Source: UBA6265 sp964526965 (GTDB taxonomy: Bacteria; Chloroflexota; Chloroflexia; Thermomicrobiales; UBA6265). Taken from it: 64,000 bases of DNA. The stretch covers positions 30,689 through 94,688 of the forward strand of contig CAZGML010000010.1 in NCBI GenBank assembly GCA_964526965.1. Direction: 5' to 3'. A model generated the notes under the pieces. That model did no database searches. It was not told where the DNA came from and worked only from the letters and a program-made list of their open reading frames with translations. Below are positions 33,944 to 41,506 of this stretch, piece by piece (position 1 is the stretch's first letter; each line of letters starts with the position of its first letter). The translations under genes were made by a program, and so were the position numbers.

Positions 33944-34208
33944 GTCGTGCTAGACGGGGAGGTAGCGGTGCCCTGTACTCGCAATCCGCTCTAGCGGGGT
34001 TGAACTCCCTCTCGAGGCACGGCCTTGCAGGACTGTTCCGGTACGGAGTGTTGAACATTGGGTCTCACACGGCGGGGAACTGTGAATCAGGTCAGGACCG
34101 GAAGGTAGCAGCCTTAAGCAGCACTCCTCGGGTGATGTGAGGTTTCCTGATGGGAGCTCACGACCGGATACAAGCTGGGAGGTTTGTGTCGACAGAGGGT
34201 GCACGGCT
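33944..34208 (+). ncRNA. ffs: Signal recognition particle RNA, large (Gram-positive) type
   Basis: This is a ~265-nt RNA with both SRP domains. The Alu domain begins near the 5' end with GGTAGCGGTGCC (33961-33972) and the conserved CGCAATCCGCTCTAGCGGGG region. The S domain holds the Ffh-binding loop GGAAGGTAGCAGCC with flanking CAGGACC (34091-34112). The 5' and 3' ends can pair (CGTGC with GCACG). The RNA docks Ffh and targets ribosome-nascent chains to the membrane. The large form is characteristic of many monoderm bacteria, unlike the small 4.5S RNA of proteobacteria. Boundaries are estimated from the terminal pairing. Confidence 0.95.
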
Positions 34209-34225
34209 TCTTTCTGAAAACGATG

Positions 34226-34256
34226 AACGGCGGAGTCACATGACTCCGCCGTTTCT
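34226..34256. terminator. GGCGGAGTC hairpin, copy 1
   Basis: AACGGCGGAGTCA (34226-34238) pairs with TGACTCCGCCGTT (34241-34253) over a 2-base loop, followed by TCTG. It terminates the SRP RNA transcript and also overlaps the stop codon of the minus-strand hydrolase-cyclase gene. A near-identical copy lies at 37007. Confidence 0.75.
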
Positions 34257-35900
34257 GTATTTGCAAACCTTGTCGATCTTTTCAGTCTTTACTCGATACA
34301 ACTCCATACCAATGACCGAAGTGAATTGAGATGGAGCCGCATGGTTCTCAAACGTGAACGACGGATCCGCCGTCAGCTTCTTCACGGATTCCGAAACGAG
34401 CACTTCTCCGGCTGACGCCCGATCGGCGAGAGCTACACACAGGCGAACATGATCGCCGGAAATTGAGTGAGGCTTCCGGAGTATCTCCCCGATGTGAATC
34501 CCGATTCCAACTCCCAGATCTCTGTTGACGAAAGCAGCCTGGAGATCTGTAGCGCACCGAATAGCACTCGAGGGGCTGTCGAAGATCAACATCGAACCGT
34601 GATGGTCCGTCCGAACCTCCGAAACATCCCCAAATGATGGCAACTGTGTCACGATTGCCCAGAAGTCTGGGCTGATATCAACAGTATGGCTAATGCTCAT
34701 CATCGTGGTGAGTACGATATTTTCGGAAGAGGTTGTGGCGAGATCGTTCACGAAGTCCACAATTGGTTCGGATACCTCGCGAAAATCCCCTGCCCATGCC
34801 ATGTGGTCTATTCCCTTCAGCGCCACGAGCCGTGCATTCGGAATGATCCGGGACATGTGTACCGCCTCTTTAAACGGCGTCACCGAATCACCGGCCCGAT
34901 GAATGATGAGCGTTGGTGCCAGAACATTCGGTAGAAGCGAATGTACATTCAACGTGGCGTTCATAGCGTTCAGGTCCCGGATCGCTCCGGGACTCGCTCC
35001 CATACGCTGGAATCGCGCCCACCATTCCCGCTCCCGTTGGTTGAACGTGGCGGTGGGCGCGAATTTCTCCAGGAAACCGGATTCGTTTGTCCCCCACACG
35101 CGCTGGATACGCTCGTATGATTCGGCGTCTGTTTCAGGTGATACATTCGGCACGTGTGCCGAAGTGCCGTAAAGCACTAACGCCTTCACGCGGTCCGGCC
35201 AGGTGGCAGCGAATTTGATCGAGATCGGTCCGCCCTCGGTAAAGCCAACCAGCACGACTTCATCACACCCGGCAGCGTCCATCACGGCACGCAGATCGTT
35301 GATGCGGTCCTTGCCTGTACCCCGCGCCACCCTGTCGGATAAACCGGTTGAGCGTTTGTCGTAGATCACCACCCGGCCATATTGGGCGAGATGCAACAGG
35401 AAACCCCGGATGGCGGGGTTCTCCCACTCAAGTTCTCGATGCGAAATCGTCCCGGGAGTGATCACAAAGGTCACCGGACCATTGCCAAACGTCTGGTAGG
35501 CCAGTGAGACATCGCCATTGGAGGCGTAAGAGACGGGCGGGATACGGAGTGCTGTGCCATGATCTTCTGATGCGGCTTGCGGTTCTTCAGTTTGTAAGCG
35601 AGCCATCGCAAGCTGGTCCGCGATCCAGTCCGATGTGACCCTGACGCCGAGGAGAGGACCCTCGCTAAACTCGCGAAACAGGCGTCTCTCAGCACATAGG
35701 GCGATGATCGCCCGCTCCGCATCGGCGGATGGCACCGTTCGACCCGACTCCCACCGTCGCACAGTTGCCCTGCTGTAGCCCAGTTGGGCGCCCCAACCTT
35801 CCTGGGTTATCCCTCGTGCCTCCCGAAGCGCGCGCAACATCTGGCTCCAGTACGGTACGGATTTGCTCGATCGATTCTCGGGTTGCACCCACTGAGCCAT
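34236..35900 (-). CDS. HTH / alpha-beta hydrolase / degenerate class III cyclase fusion
   Basis: This is a 554-residue multidomain protein. Residues ~15-75 form an XRE-type helix-turn-helix (ALREARGITQEGWGAQLG, SRATVRRWESGR). Residues ~115-370 form an alpha/beta hydrolase with VVLVGFTEGGPISI where a nucleophile-elbow Ser is replaced by Thr/Glu, and a possible His in GIDHMAWAG. Residues ~380-530 match a class III adenylate/guanylate cyclase domain (FDSPSSAIRCATDLQAAF, GIGIHIGEILRKP), but both metal-binding Asp positions are changed. The LFTD-like motif reads VLTTMMS, and the expected GDG reads HHGS. Likely a catalytically dead sensor or regulator. Start ATG 35900 follows AGGGG. Confidence 0.8.
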   Translation of the reverse strand: MAQWVQPENRSSKSVPYWSQMLRALREARGITQEGWGAQLGYSRATVRRWESGRTVPSADAERAIIALCAERRLFREFSEGPLLGVRVTSDWIADQLAMARLQTEEPQAASEDHGTALRIPPVSYASNGDVSLAYQTFGNGPVTFVITPGTISHRELEWENPAIRGFLLHLAQYGRVVIYDKRSTGLSDRVARGTGKDRINDLRAVMDAAGCDEVVLVGFTEGGPISIKFAATWPDRVKALVLYGTSAHVPNVSPETDAESYERIQRVWGTNESGFLEKFAPTATFNQREREWWARFQRMGASPGAIRDLNAMNATLNVHSLLPNVLAPTLIIHRAGDSVTPFKEAVHMSRIIPNARLVALKGIDHMAWAGDFREVSEPIVDFVNDLATTSSENIVLTTMMSISHTVDISPDFWAIVTQLPSFGDVSEVRTDHHGSMLIFDSPSSAIRCATDLQAAFVNRDLGVGIGIHIGEILRKPHSISGDHVRLCVALADRASAGEVLVSESVKKLTADPSFTFENHAAPSQFTSVIGMELYRVKTEKIDKVCKYRNGGVM

Positions 35901-36105
35901 TAATGACCCCTTTTCTGACCGAAACTGAGCCAATCTCCCGGCCGAACGCGGGTAGGCTCGTGTTTATGAAAACCTGGCTTTATCCGAGTATACCCCCAGC
36001 TCGGGTTTACAGGTCTGTGCATACCGCCAGAAGGAGCGATTCCTTCGCTGAGATTCATGTGTCGTGCCATCCGGGGTCATGGCAAAGGTAACAGGAGTTG
36101 TTCAG

Positions 36106-36984
36106 TTGAGCACCAAACTCTATTCCCGCAGGCGAATCCTGCTTTCGGCCGCGTCAGCCACAGCGTTGCTGGGGGCATCAAAACTGGCCTCACTCAAGGT
36201 AGCGGCACAGGAAGCCGAATATCCGGAAGTCAACCTGATCGCCACAGAGTACGAATTCGAGATGGAAGCAACCACCGTTGGTGGATTCAATCGCCTGGTG
36301 ATGGACAACCAGGGCATGGAAGATCACCACGCCATTCTCTTCCGCATCAACGACGATGCCACCATGGATGACTTCCAGGAAGCACTCATGAGCGGCGACA
36401 TCGGCAGCCTGCTGGAGGTGAGCAGCGCCTACGGTGGCCCCAACGTCGGGCCGGGTGGCACATCTTCCGTTATCGCATTCCTGGATCCCGGGATGTACAT
36501 GGCCGTCTGTGTGGTGCCGGACGAGGACGGTATTCCGCACGTAGCCCACGGCATGATCGCACCGCTCGAGGTCACTGATGTCGAATCAGATCTCGAGGCC
36601 CCGGAGACCACCGGAACGATCTCTCTGGTTGACATGGACTTCGTAGGCCTGCCGGAGACGGTTGATGCTGGCGATCACGTTTGGGAGATTTCGAACGACG
36701 GTGCCCAACTCCACGAGATCGCGGTGCTCAGGCTGGCAGATGGGCTCACCGTTGATGATGTGTTTGGTCTCCTCACCGACGAACCCACCGAAGCGATTGC
36801 CGCCGTTCAGGGACCGCCATTCGTTTCAATCGGCGGCACGGCGCCCAAGAGCCAGTTCGCGGTGAACTACCTGGAGATTTCACTGGAGGCGGGAACGCAT
36901 GTTGCCATTTGCTTCATCCCGGATATCGAAACTGGAATGCCGCATTTCCTGATGGGCATGATCGCTCAGTTCGAAGTGGTTTAG
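36106..36984 (+). CDS. Tat-exported protein with two cupredoxin-like repeats
   Basis: This is a 292-residue exported protein. The preferred start is TTG 36106, since AGGAG lies 8 bases upstream and the next residues are a Tat/Sec-like signal (STKLYSRRRILLSAASATALLG). The mature part has two homologous halves. The first includes MEDHHAILF with AVCVVPDEDGIPHVAHGM and the second includes QLHEIAVLRL with AICFIPDIETGMPHFLMGM. The His...Cys...His...Met order is like type 1 copper ligands, so copper binding or electron transfer is possible but unproven. Alternative ATG starts upstream (36064, 36079) lack a ribosome-binding site. A terminator hairpin follows at 37007. Confidence 0.7.
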   Translation: MSTKLYSRRRILLSAASATALLGASKLASLKVAAQEAEYPEVNLIATEYEFEMEATTVGGFNRLVMDNQGMEDHHAILFRINDDATMDDFQEALMSGDIGSLLEVSSAYGGPNVGPGGTSSVIAFLDPGMYMAVCVVPDEDGIPHVAHGMIAPLEVTDVESDLEAPETTGTISLVDMDFVGLPETVDAGDHVWEISNDGAQLHEIAVLRLADGLTVDDVFGLLTDEPTEAIAAVQGPPFVSIGGTAPKSQFAVNYLEISLEAGTHVAICFIPDIETGMPHFLMGMIAQFEVV

Positions 36985-37006
36985 GCGATTATCCCAACAT
37001 TAAGAC

Positions 37007-37037
37007 AAAACGGCGGAGTCACGAGACTCCGCCGTTT
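37007..37037. terminator. GGCGGAGTC hairpin, copy 2
   Basis: AAAACGGCGGAGTC (37007-37020) pairs with GACTCCGCCGTTT (37025-37037) over a 4-base loop and lies between two convergent genes. It shares its stem and flanking TTTCTGT with the hairpin at 34226. Confidence 0.8.
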
Positions 37038-37049
37038 CTGTGCCTGGTA

Positions 37050-37466
37050 TCAGGCCCGGGCATTGCCCTTGTTGCGAGAGGGTTTGCGAGCCTGGCGTTG
37101 ACGCATGCGTTCTTCATTGCGGCGGCGCTGTTCACGATCGGCTGGGGCCCTGTAGATGATCCAGCCGATGGCCGCAGCCAGGGCGATCCAGGTGAGGACG
37201 ATCCAGATCGGCCGCCCGAGGGTGCCCGGATCGATCTGGAGCATACGGATTATGCCGAAGAACAATCCTGCACCGCATATCCACCCGATAATCGTGCATG
37301 CTCGCACAACGAACCGTTTGGTGTACCTGCCACCAAAGGGTGGGAGAGATGGACGAGTGCTGATAACACCGGTGGCCACGACGCCAATGGCAAACAGCAC
37401 CAGGCTGAGAATTGCCAACCAGTGATTCGCCTGTTCACTCGATGGTTGTTCGAACAACCAGTCCAT
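37050..37466 (-). CDS. Three-helix membrane protein next to sdhB
   Basis: This is a 138-residue protein with three predicted membrane helices (about 18-36, 57-76 and 85-104) and a strongly basic C-terminal tail. I do not recognise a family. It starts 3 bases after the sdhB stop, so it belongs to the succinate dehydrogenase transcript. Three helices and the location suggest a membrane anchor role, but the helices lack the conserved His heme-ligand pattern of SdhC/SdhD, so this is conjecture. Confidence 0.6.
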   Translation of the reverse strand: MDWLFEQPSSEQANHWLAILSLVLFAIGVVATGVISTRPSLPPFGGRYTKRFVVRACTIIGWICGAGLFFGIIRMLQIDPGTLGRPIWIVLTWIALAAAIGWIIYRAPADREQRRRNEERMRQRQARKPSRNKGNARA

Positions 37467-37469
37467 GGC

Positions 37470-38168
37470 CTATGCGTCTCCGAAGATGAGTGCGCGTTTC
37501 ACCTGCTCGATTGCTTCGGTCACCTTAATGTCGCGCGGGCAGGCATCCGTGCAGTTGAACACCGTGCGGCAGCGCCAGACACCAGTTCCCTTGTTGAGAA
37601 TCTGCAGGCGTTCGCCGGCAGCGGTATCGCGGCTATCGAAGATGAACCGGTGTGCGTTCACAATGGCAGCCGGGCCGACGAAGTCGTCACTCATCCACGT
37701 AACCGGGCAGGCCGTGGTGCAGGCAGCGCAAAGAATGCACTTGGTTGTGTCATCAAAGGCGTGGCGATCTTCCGCACTCTGCAGGCGCTCACCGTGGGTT
37801 GGAGCCTCATCGGCAATGAGGTACGGCTTTACGGACTTGTACTGGTCGAAGAACTTGTCCATGTCGACCAGGAGATCCTTCTCCACCTTGAAGCCCATCA
37901 GCGGCTCCAGTGTGACGCGCTTGCCGAGATCCTGCATGAGGACCTTGCAGGCCAGCCGGTTGCGGCCGTTAATGCGCATTGCGTCTGATCCGCAAATACC
38001 GTGTCCGCACGAGCGGCGATAGGTCAGCGTGCCGTCCTGGTACCACTTAATCTGGTTGAGGGCGTCGAGCACGCGATCCTGCGGCTCTACATTGACGACG
38101 TATTCCTCGAAGTGCGCTTTACGATCCTGTTCAGGATTGTATCGCTTGATTCGCAGTGTAACTTCCAT
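37470..38168 (-). CDS. sdhB: Succinate dehydrogenase iron-sulfur subunit
   Basis: This 232-residue SdhB carries electrons from FAD to quinone. Its [2Fe-2S] cysteines are in RSCGHGICGSDAM and RLAC. The [4Fe-4S] and [3Fe-4S] ligands are in CILCAACTTACP and VFNCTDACP. Start ATG 38168. It lies 152 bases after the sdhA stop, with a hairpin in between. No heme-type SdhC is identifiable in the window; a three-helix membrane protein follows 3 bases downstream. Confidence 0.95.
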   Translation of the reverse strand: MEVTLRIKRYNPEQDRKAHFEEYVVNVEPQDRVLDALNQIKWYQDGTLTYRRSCGHGICGSDAMRINGRNRLACKVLMQDLGKRVTLEPLMGFKVEKDLLVDMDKFFDQYKSVKPYLIADEAPTHGERLQSAEDRHAFDDTTKCILCAACTTACPVTWMSDDFVGPAAIVNAHRFIFDSRDTAAGERLQILNKGTGVWRCRTVFNCTDACPRDIKVTEAIEQVKRALIFGDA

Positions 38169-38249
38169 GCGTGTACCTCTCCCTGGCTCACCCGCAGTTG
38201 GTCTCTTACCCGATTGTAAAGCAGTAATTCATAATTTCGTGTGCAATGT

Positions 38250-38286
38250 GGGCGGTACTACCGGTTTCTTGTTGGTAATACCGCCC
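38250..38286 (-). other. Stem-loop between sdhA and sdhB
   Basis: GGGCGGTA (38250-38257) and TACCGCCC (38279-38286) form a perfect 8-bp stem with an additional inner ACC/GGT pairing. It has no downstream T-tract on the minus strand, so it may stabilise or process the sdhA-sdhB mRNA rather than terminate it. Confidence 0.5.
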
Positions 38287-38320
38287 GTGCCTGATCATGC
38301 TCTGCACGGATCGTGCGCGT

Positions 38321-40057
38321 TTAGTACTTGCGCTCCATCGGCTCGAACCGACCCAACTTGACCGGCTTCTTCTCCAACCGCAAGGTGTTGTCGTCCGAGC
38401 GGTAGATCAAGGAGTGGGCCAGCCAGTTCTCATCGTCGCGAGCTTCAAAGTCGCCGCGGAAGTGCGCGCCACGGCTTTCCTGTCGGGCAAGTGCGCCATT
38501 GATGATTGGTGCGCAGAGATCGAGCATGTTGCCGAGCTCCATCGCTTCCAGCAGTTCGAGGTTGTAGGTGGAACCCTTGTCCATGATGGAAACGTTCTTG
38601 TAGCTCTCCTGCAACTCCGCAATGCGGCTCTCGGCTTCGGTCAGCAGTTTCTCATCGCGATAGACGGAGACGTTGTCCATCATGATGTCCTGCATTGCCT
38701 GGCGGAGATCGGCGACGCTTTCGCCCTTCTCGCGAGACTTGAGCTCCTCGATCTGTTCACGGGCGGCCGCTTCCGGATCATCCGGCAGCTCGGCGAAGTC
38801 GAGCGTCTTGATATCTTCCAGCATCTGCTTGCCGGCGCGGCGACCGAACACCACCAGGTCGACCAGTGAGTTCGTGCCGAGGCGGTTGGCCCCGTGCACG
38901 GAAACACATGCGGACTCGCCAGCGGAGTAGAAGCCCGGCACCACGGTGTTGTTCACATCGCGGATCACCTGGCCATCGACGTTTGTTGGCAGGCCACCCA
39001 TCGCGTAGTGCGCGGTTGGCTGAATCGGAACGCCTTCCTCCTTCGGCTCAACGCCGAGATAGGTACGGGCGAAATCGGTGATATCAGGAAGCTTTTCGTC
39101 GATGACTTCTGGCGGCAGGTGGGTGACGTCCAGCAGCACGTAATCCTTGTTCGGGCCCACGCCACGGCCTTCCTGGATTTCCTGCCAAATGAAGCGACTC
39201 ATCATATCGCGCGGTGCGAGGTCCTTCATTGTGGGGGCATAGCGTGCTGCAAAGGCTTCGTTCTCGCTGTTGCGAACCACCGCGCCTTCACCACGAGCGG
39301 CTTCGGAGAGCAGCACGCCCAGCTTGTAGATGCCGGTGGGGTGGAACTGGAACATCTCCATATCCATGAGCGGAATACCGCGGCGATAGGGGATGGCAAC
39401 ACCATCACCGGTGCCGGCGAGGGCGTTGGATGTAACGCGGTAAACGCGGCCGAATCCGCCAGAGGCGATCAGCACGGTTTTGGCGTGGATGGTGTGGAGT
39501 TCGCCCGTGCGGATTTCGTAGGTCACAACGCCGCAGCATTCGCCGTCGTCGCTGAAGAGCACATCCACAAGGTGATGCTCATCGAAGAAGTTGAGGTTGT
39601 GCTTGATACCCTGCTGGTAGAGGGTCTGGATGATCATGTGACCGGTGCGGTCGGCTGCGTAGCAGGCCCGGCGGACCGGTCCCTCGCCGAAGTGGTGGCT
39701 GTGGCCACCGAATCGGCGCTGGTCGATCTTGCCTTCAGGCGTGCGGTTAAACGGAAGCCCCATGTGCTCCAGCTCGTACACGGCGTCGATGGCTTCGCGA
39801 GACAGCACTTCGGCTGCATCCTGGTCCACCAGGTAGTCACCGCCCTTGACGGTGTCGTACATGTGCCATTCCCAATGGTCTTCCTCCACGTTTCCGAGCG
39901 CTGCACTAATGCCTCCCTGCGCGGCGCCTGTGTGTGAACGTGTTGGATACAGTTTGCTCACGACAGCGACTTTAGCCTGACCGGCCATTTGAATCGCGGC
40001 CATAAGCCCGGCGCCACCCGCGCCGACGACCACTGCATCGTATCGATGGAAAGCCAT
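38321..40057 (-). CDS. sdhA: Succinate dehydrogenase flavoprotein subunit
   Basis: This 578-residue SdhA oxidises succinate to fumarate in the TCA cycle and respiratory chain. An N-terminal FAD-binding GXGXXG (VVVGAGGAGLMAAIQMA) is followed by RSHTGAAQGG with the histidine (H42) that bonds covalently to FAD. The capping and catalytic segments (PTAHYAMGGLPTNVDGQV) and the C-terminal helical domain are complete. Start ATG 40057. It heads an sdhA-sdhB-three-helix protein run. Confidence 0.97.
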   Translation of the reverse strand: MAFHRYDAVVVGAGGAGLMAAIQMAGQAKVAVVSKLYPTRSHTGAAQGGISAALGNVEEDHWEWHMYDTVKGGDYLVDQDAAEVLSREAIDAVYELEHMGLPFNRTPEGKIDQRRFGGHSHHFGEGPVRRACYAADRTGHMIIQTLYQQGIKHNLNFFDEHHLVDVLFSDDGECCGVVTYEIRTGELHTIHAKTVLIASGGFGRVYRVTSNALAGTGDGVAIPYRRGIPLMDMEMFQFHPTGIYKLGVLLSEAARGEGAVVRNSENEAFAARYAPTMKDLAPRDMMSRFIWQEIQEGRGVGPNKDYVLLDVTHLPPEVIDEKLPDITDFARTYLGVEPKEEGVPIQPTAHYAMGGLPTNVDGQVIRDVNNTVVPGFYSAGESACVSVHGANRLGTNSLVDLVVFGRRAGKQMLEDIKTLDFAELPDDPEAAAREQIEELKSREKGESVADLRQAMQDIMMDNVSVYRDEKLLTEAESRIAELQESYKNVSIMDKGSTYNLELLEAMELGNMLDLCAPIINGALARQESRGAHFRGDFEARDDENWLAHSLIYRSDDNTLRLEKKPVKLGRFEPMERKY

Positions 40058-40222
40058 GAAATGTGCTCCTGTTTGTTGGCCCGGAAAACGGTTCCGTACT
40101 CACTCCCTCTATTGTGCCACTTAACCGCCTTACCGGCGATACCGCAAGGGGTTGTAACCTGAGTGGGCGGCGAGGTTAACCAGGTTTCCCGATTTGGGGC
40201 ATTCATATCAACAATCTGGCGG

Positions 40223-40228
40223 TATACT
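40223..40228 (+). promoter_or_regulatory. Possible -10 element of the M20-dinG-glpX run
   Basis: TATACT at 40223-40228 lies 87 bases before the M20 peptidase start. No good -35 matches at 16-18 bases, so this is tentative. Confidence 0.3.
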
Positions 40229-40314
40229 ACTCGCAACAGAAAACGCCCGATCTCTTGCTGCCTTCCATAATCACCGGGAGCGCATCAGGAACCCTCCTCT
40301 GAAAGGTCAGAAAT

Positions 40315-41463
40315 TTGTCCAGTGAAATCTCGTCGCTGCTCAACCGCGCGCTCGAAATATCCGATGCCTATCTCGAACCCATCGTTGAGCTCACCACCAC
40401 GCTTACGCAGATACCGGCACCGTCCAATGATGAAATCGATCGAGCCAAAGCGTTACAAGAGATCTTCACGGAAAAGGGATACAGCGATGTACAGATGGAC
40501 GAGATCTTTAACGTCACTGCCCGTATTCCAGGTAAGGATCGCTCCAGGGCACTGCTGGTAGCGGCCCACACCGACACCGTTTTTCCACGCGAGGTCGACC
40601 TGACGGTGACGCGGGAGGACGATACGCTGCACGGCCCCGGAGTGGGAGATAACACCGTTGCCGTTGCGACTGTGTCCATGCTGAAGCAGGTATTTAAAGA
40701 GCTCGGAGAGACGCCGGCCATCGATATCGTGGTCACTGGCAACGTCGGTGAGGAAGGACTCGGCGACCTGCGCGGTATGAAGGCCGTGTGCGCCAGCCTG
40801 CCGGATATGGTGGGAGCGATTGCTGTAGAAGGGCACGCGCTCGCGAGTGTGACATACGAGGCCGTGGGCAGCCGTCGGTACCGCGTTACCGTAACGGGCC
40901 CGGGCGGGCACAGTTGGGGCCAGGCCGGTACGCCAAGTGCTATCCATCATCTTGCTCGCATGATTACTGCGATGGATGACCTGCCCCTGCTGGAGGAGCC
41001 GAAGACGTCGTTCAACGCAGGCATCGTTCAGGGTGGTATTAGCGTCAACACCATTGCGCCGGAGGCCGTGGCGGTGTTGGATATGCGTTCCACCAGTGCG
41101 GATGCGCTCGAAGACCTGGTTGATGAAGTAGACAAGATCCTCGATATGGAGCGCCCGGAGGGGATCGAGGTCGATGTAGAAGTTGTTGGCGATCGCCCGG
41201 CAGGATCGCAGCCGGCCGATAGCGAACTGGTGCAGCTTGCCAACCAGGTGCTGAATGAACTGGGCATCACGAATATTCGTCACCAGCCCGGATCAACAGA
41301 TGCCAACGTGCCCATCGCGCTCGGAATCCCGGCGATGTGCATTGGTGTCACTACTGGTGGGTATGCGCACCGGGACGACGAGTTCATCAATATCTCGCCC
41401 ATTCCCAAGGGGTTGGCGCATGTAGTTACCACCGTCCTGAAATCAGCCGAAGCACTCGCCTGA
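40315..41463 (+). CDS. M20-family metallopeptidase
   Basis: This 382-residue zinc-dependent M20/M25/M40 exopeptidase-type amidohydrolase shows the metal ligands as HTDTVFP, GVGDN and NVGEEGLGDL (catalytic Glu) and a C-terminal GGYAHRDDEFIN His. The dimerisation domain includes GPGGHSWGQAG. Start TTG 40315 follows AAAGG. The substrate is unknown: it could be di/tripeptides, acylated amino acids or possibly Asp-Arg-like dipeptides; nothing here decides. It is followed by dinG after a 43-base gap. Confidence 0.85.
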   Translation: MSSEISSLLNRALEISDAYLEPIVELTTTLTQIPAPSNDEIDRAKALQEIFTEKGYSDVQMDEIFNVTARIPGKDRSRALLVAAHTDTVFPREVDLTVTREDDTLHGPGVGDNTVAVATVSMLKQVFKELGETPAIDIVVTGNVGEEGLGDLRGMKAVCASLPDMVGAIAVEGHALASVTYEAVGSRRYRVTVTGPGGHSWGQAGTPSAIHHLARMITAMDDLPLLEEPKTSFNAGIVQGGISVNTIAPEAVAVLDMRSTSADALEDLVDEVDKILDMERPEGIEVDVEVVGDRPAGSQPADSELVQLANQVLNELGITNIRHQPGSTDANVPIALGIPAMCIGVTTGGYAHRDDEFINISPIPKGLAHVVTTVLKSAEALA

Positions 41464-41506
41464 TTCATCTCAATGTCGGAGCGACCGGCCTGGAAAGCAT
41501 CGGATA

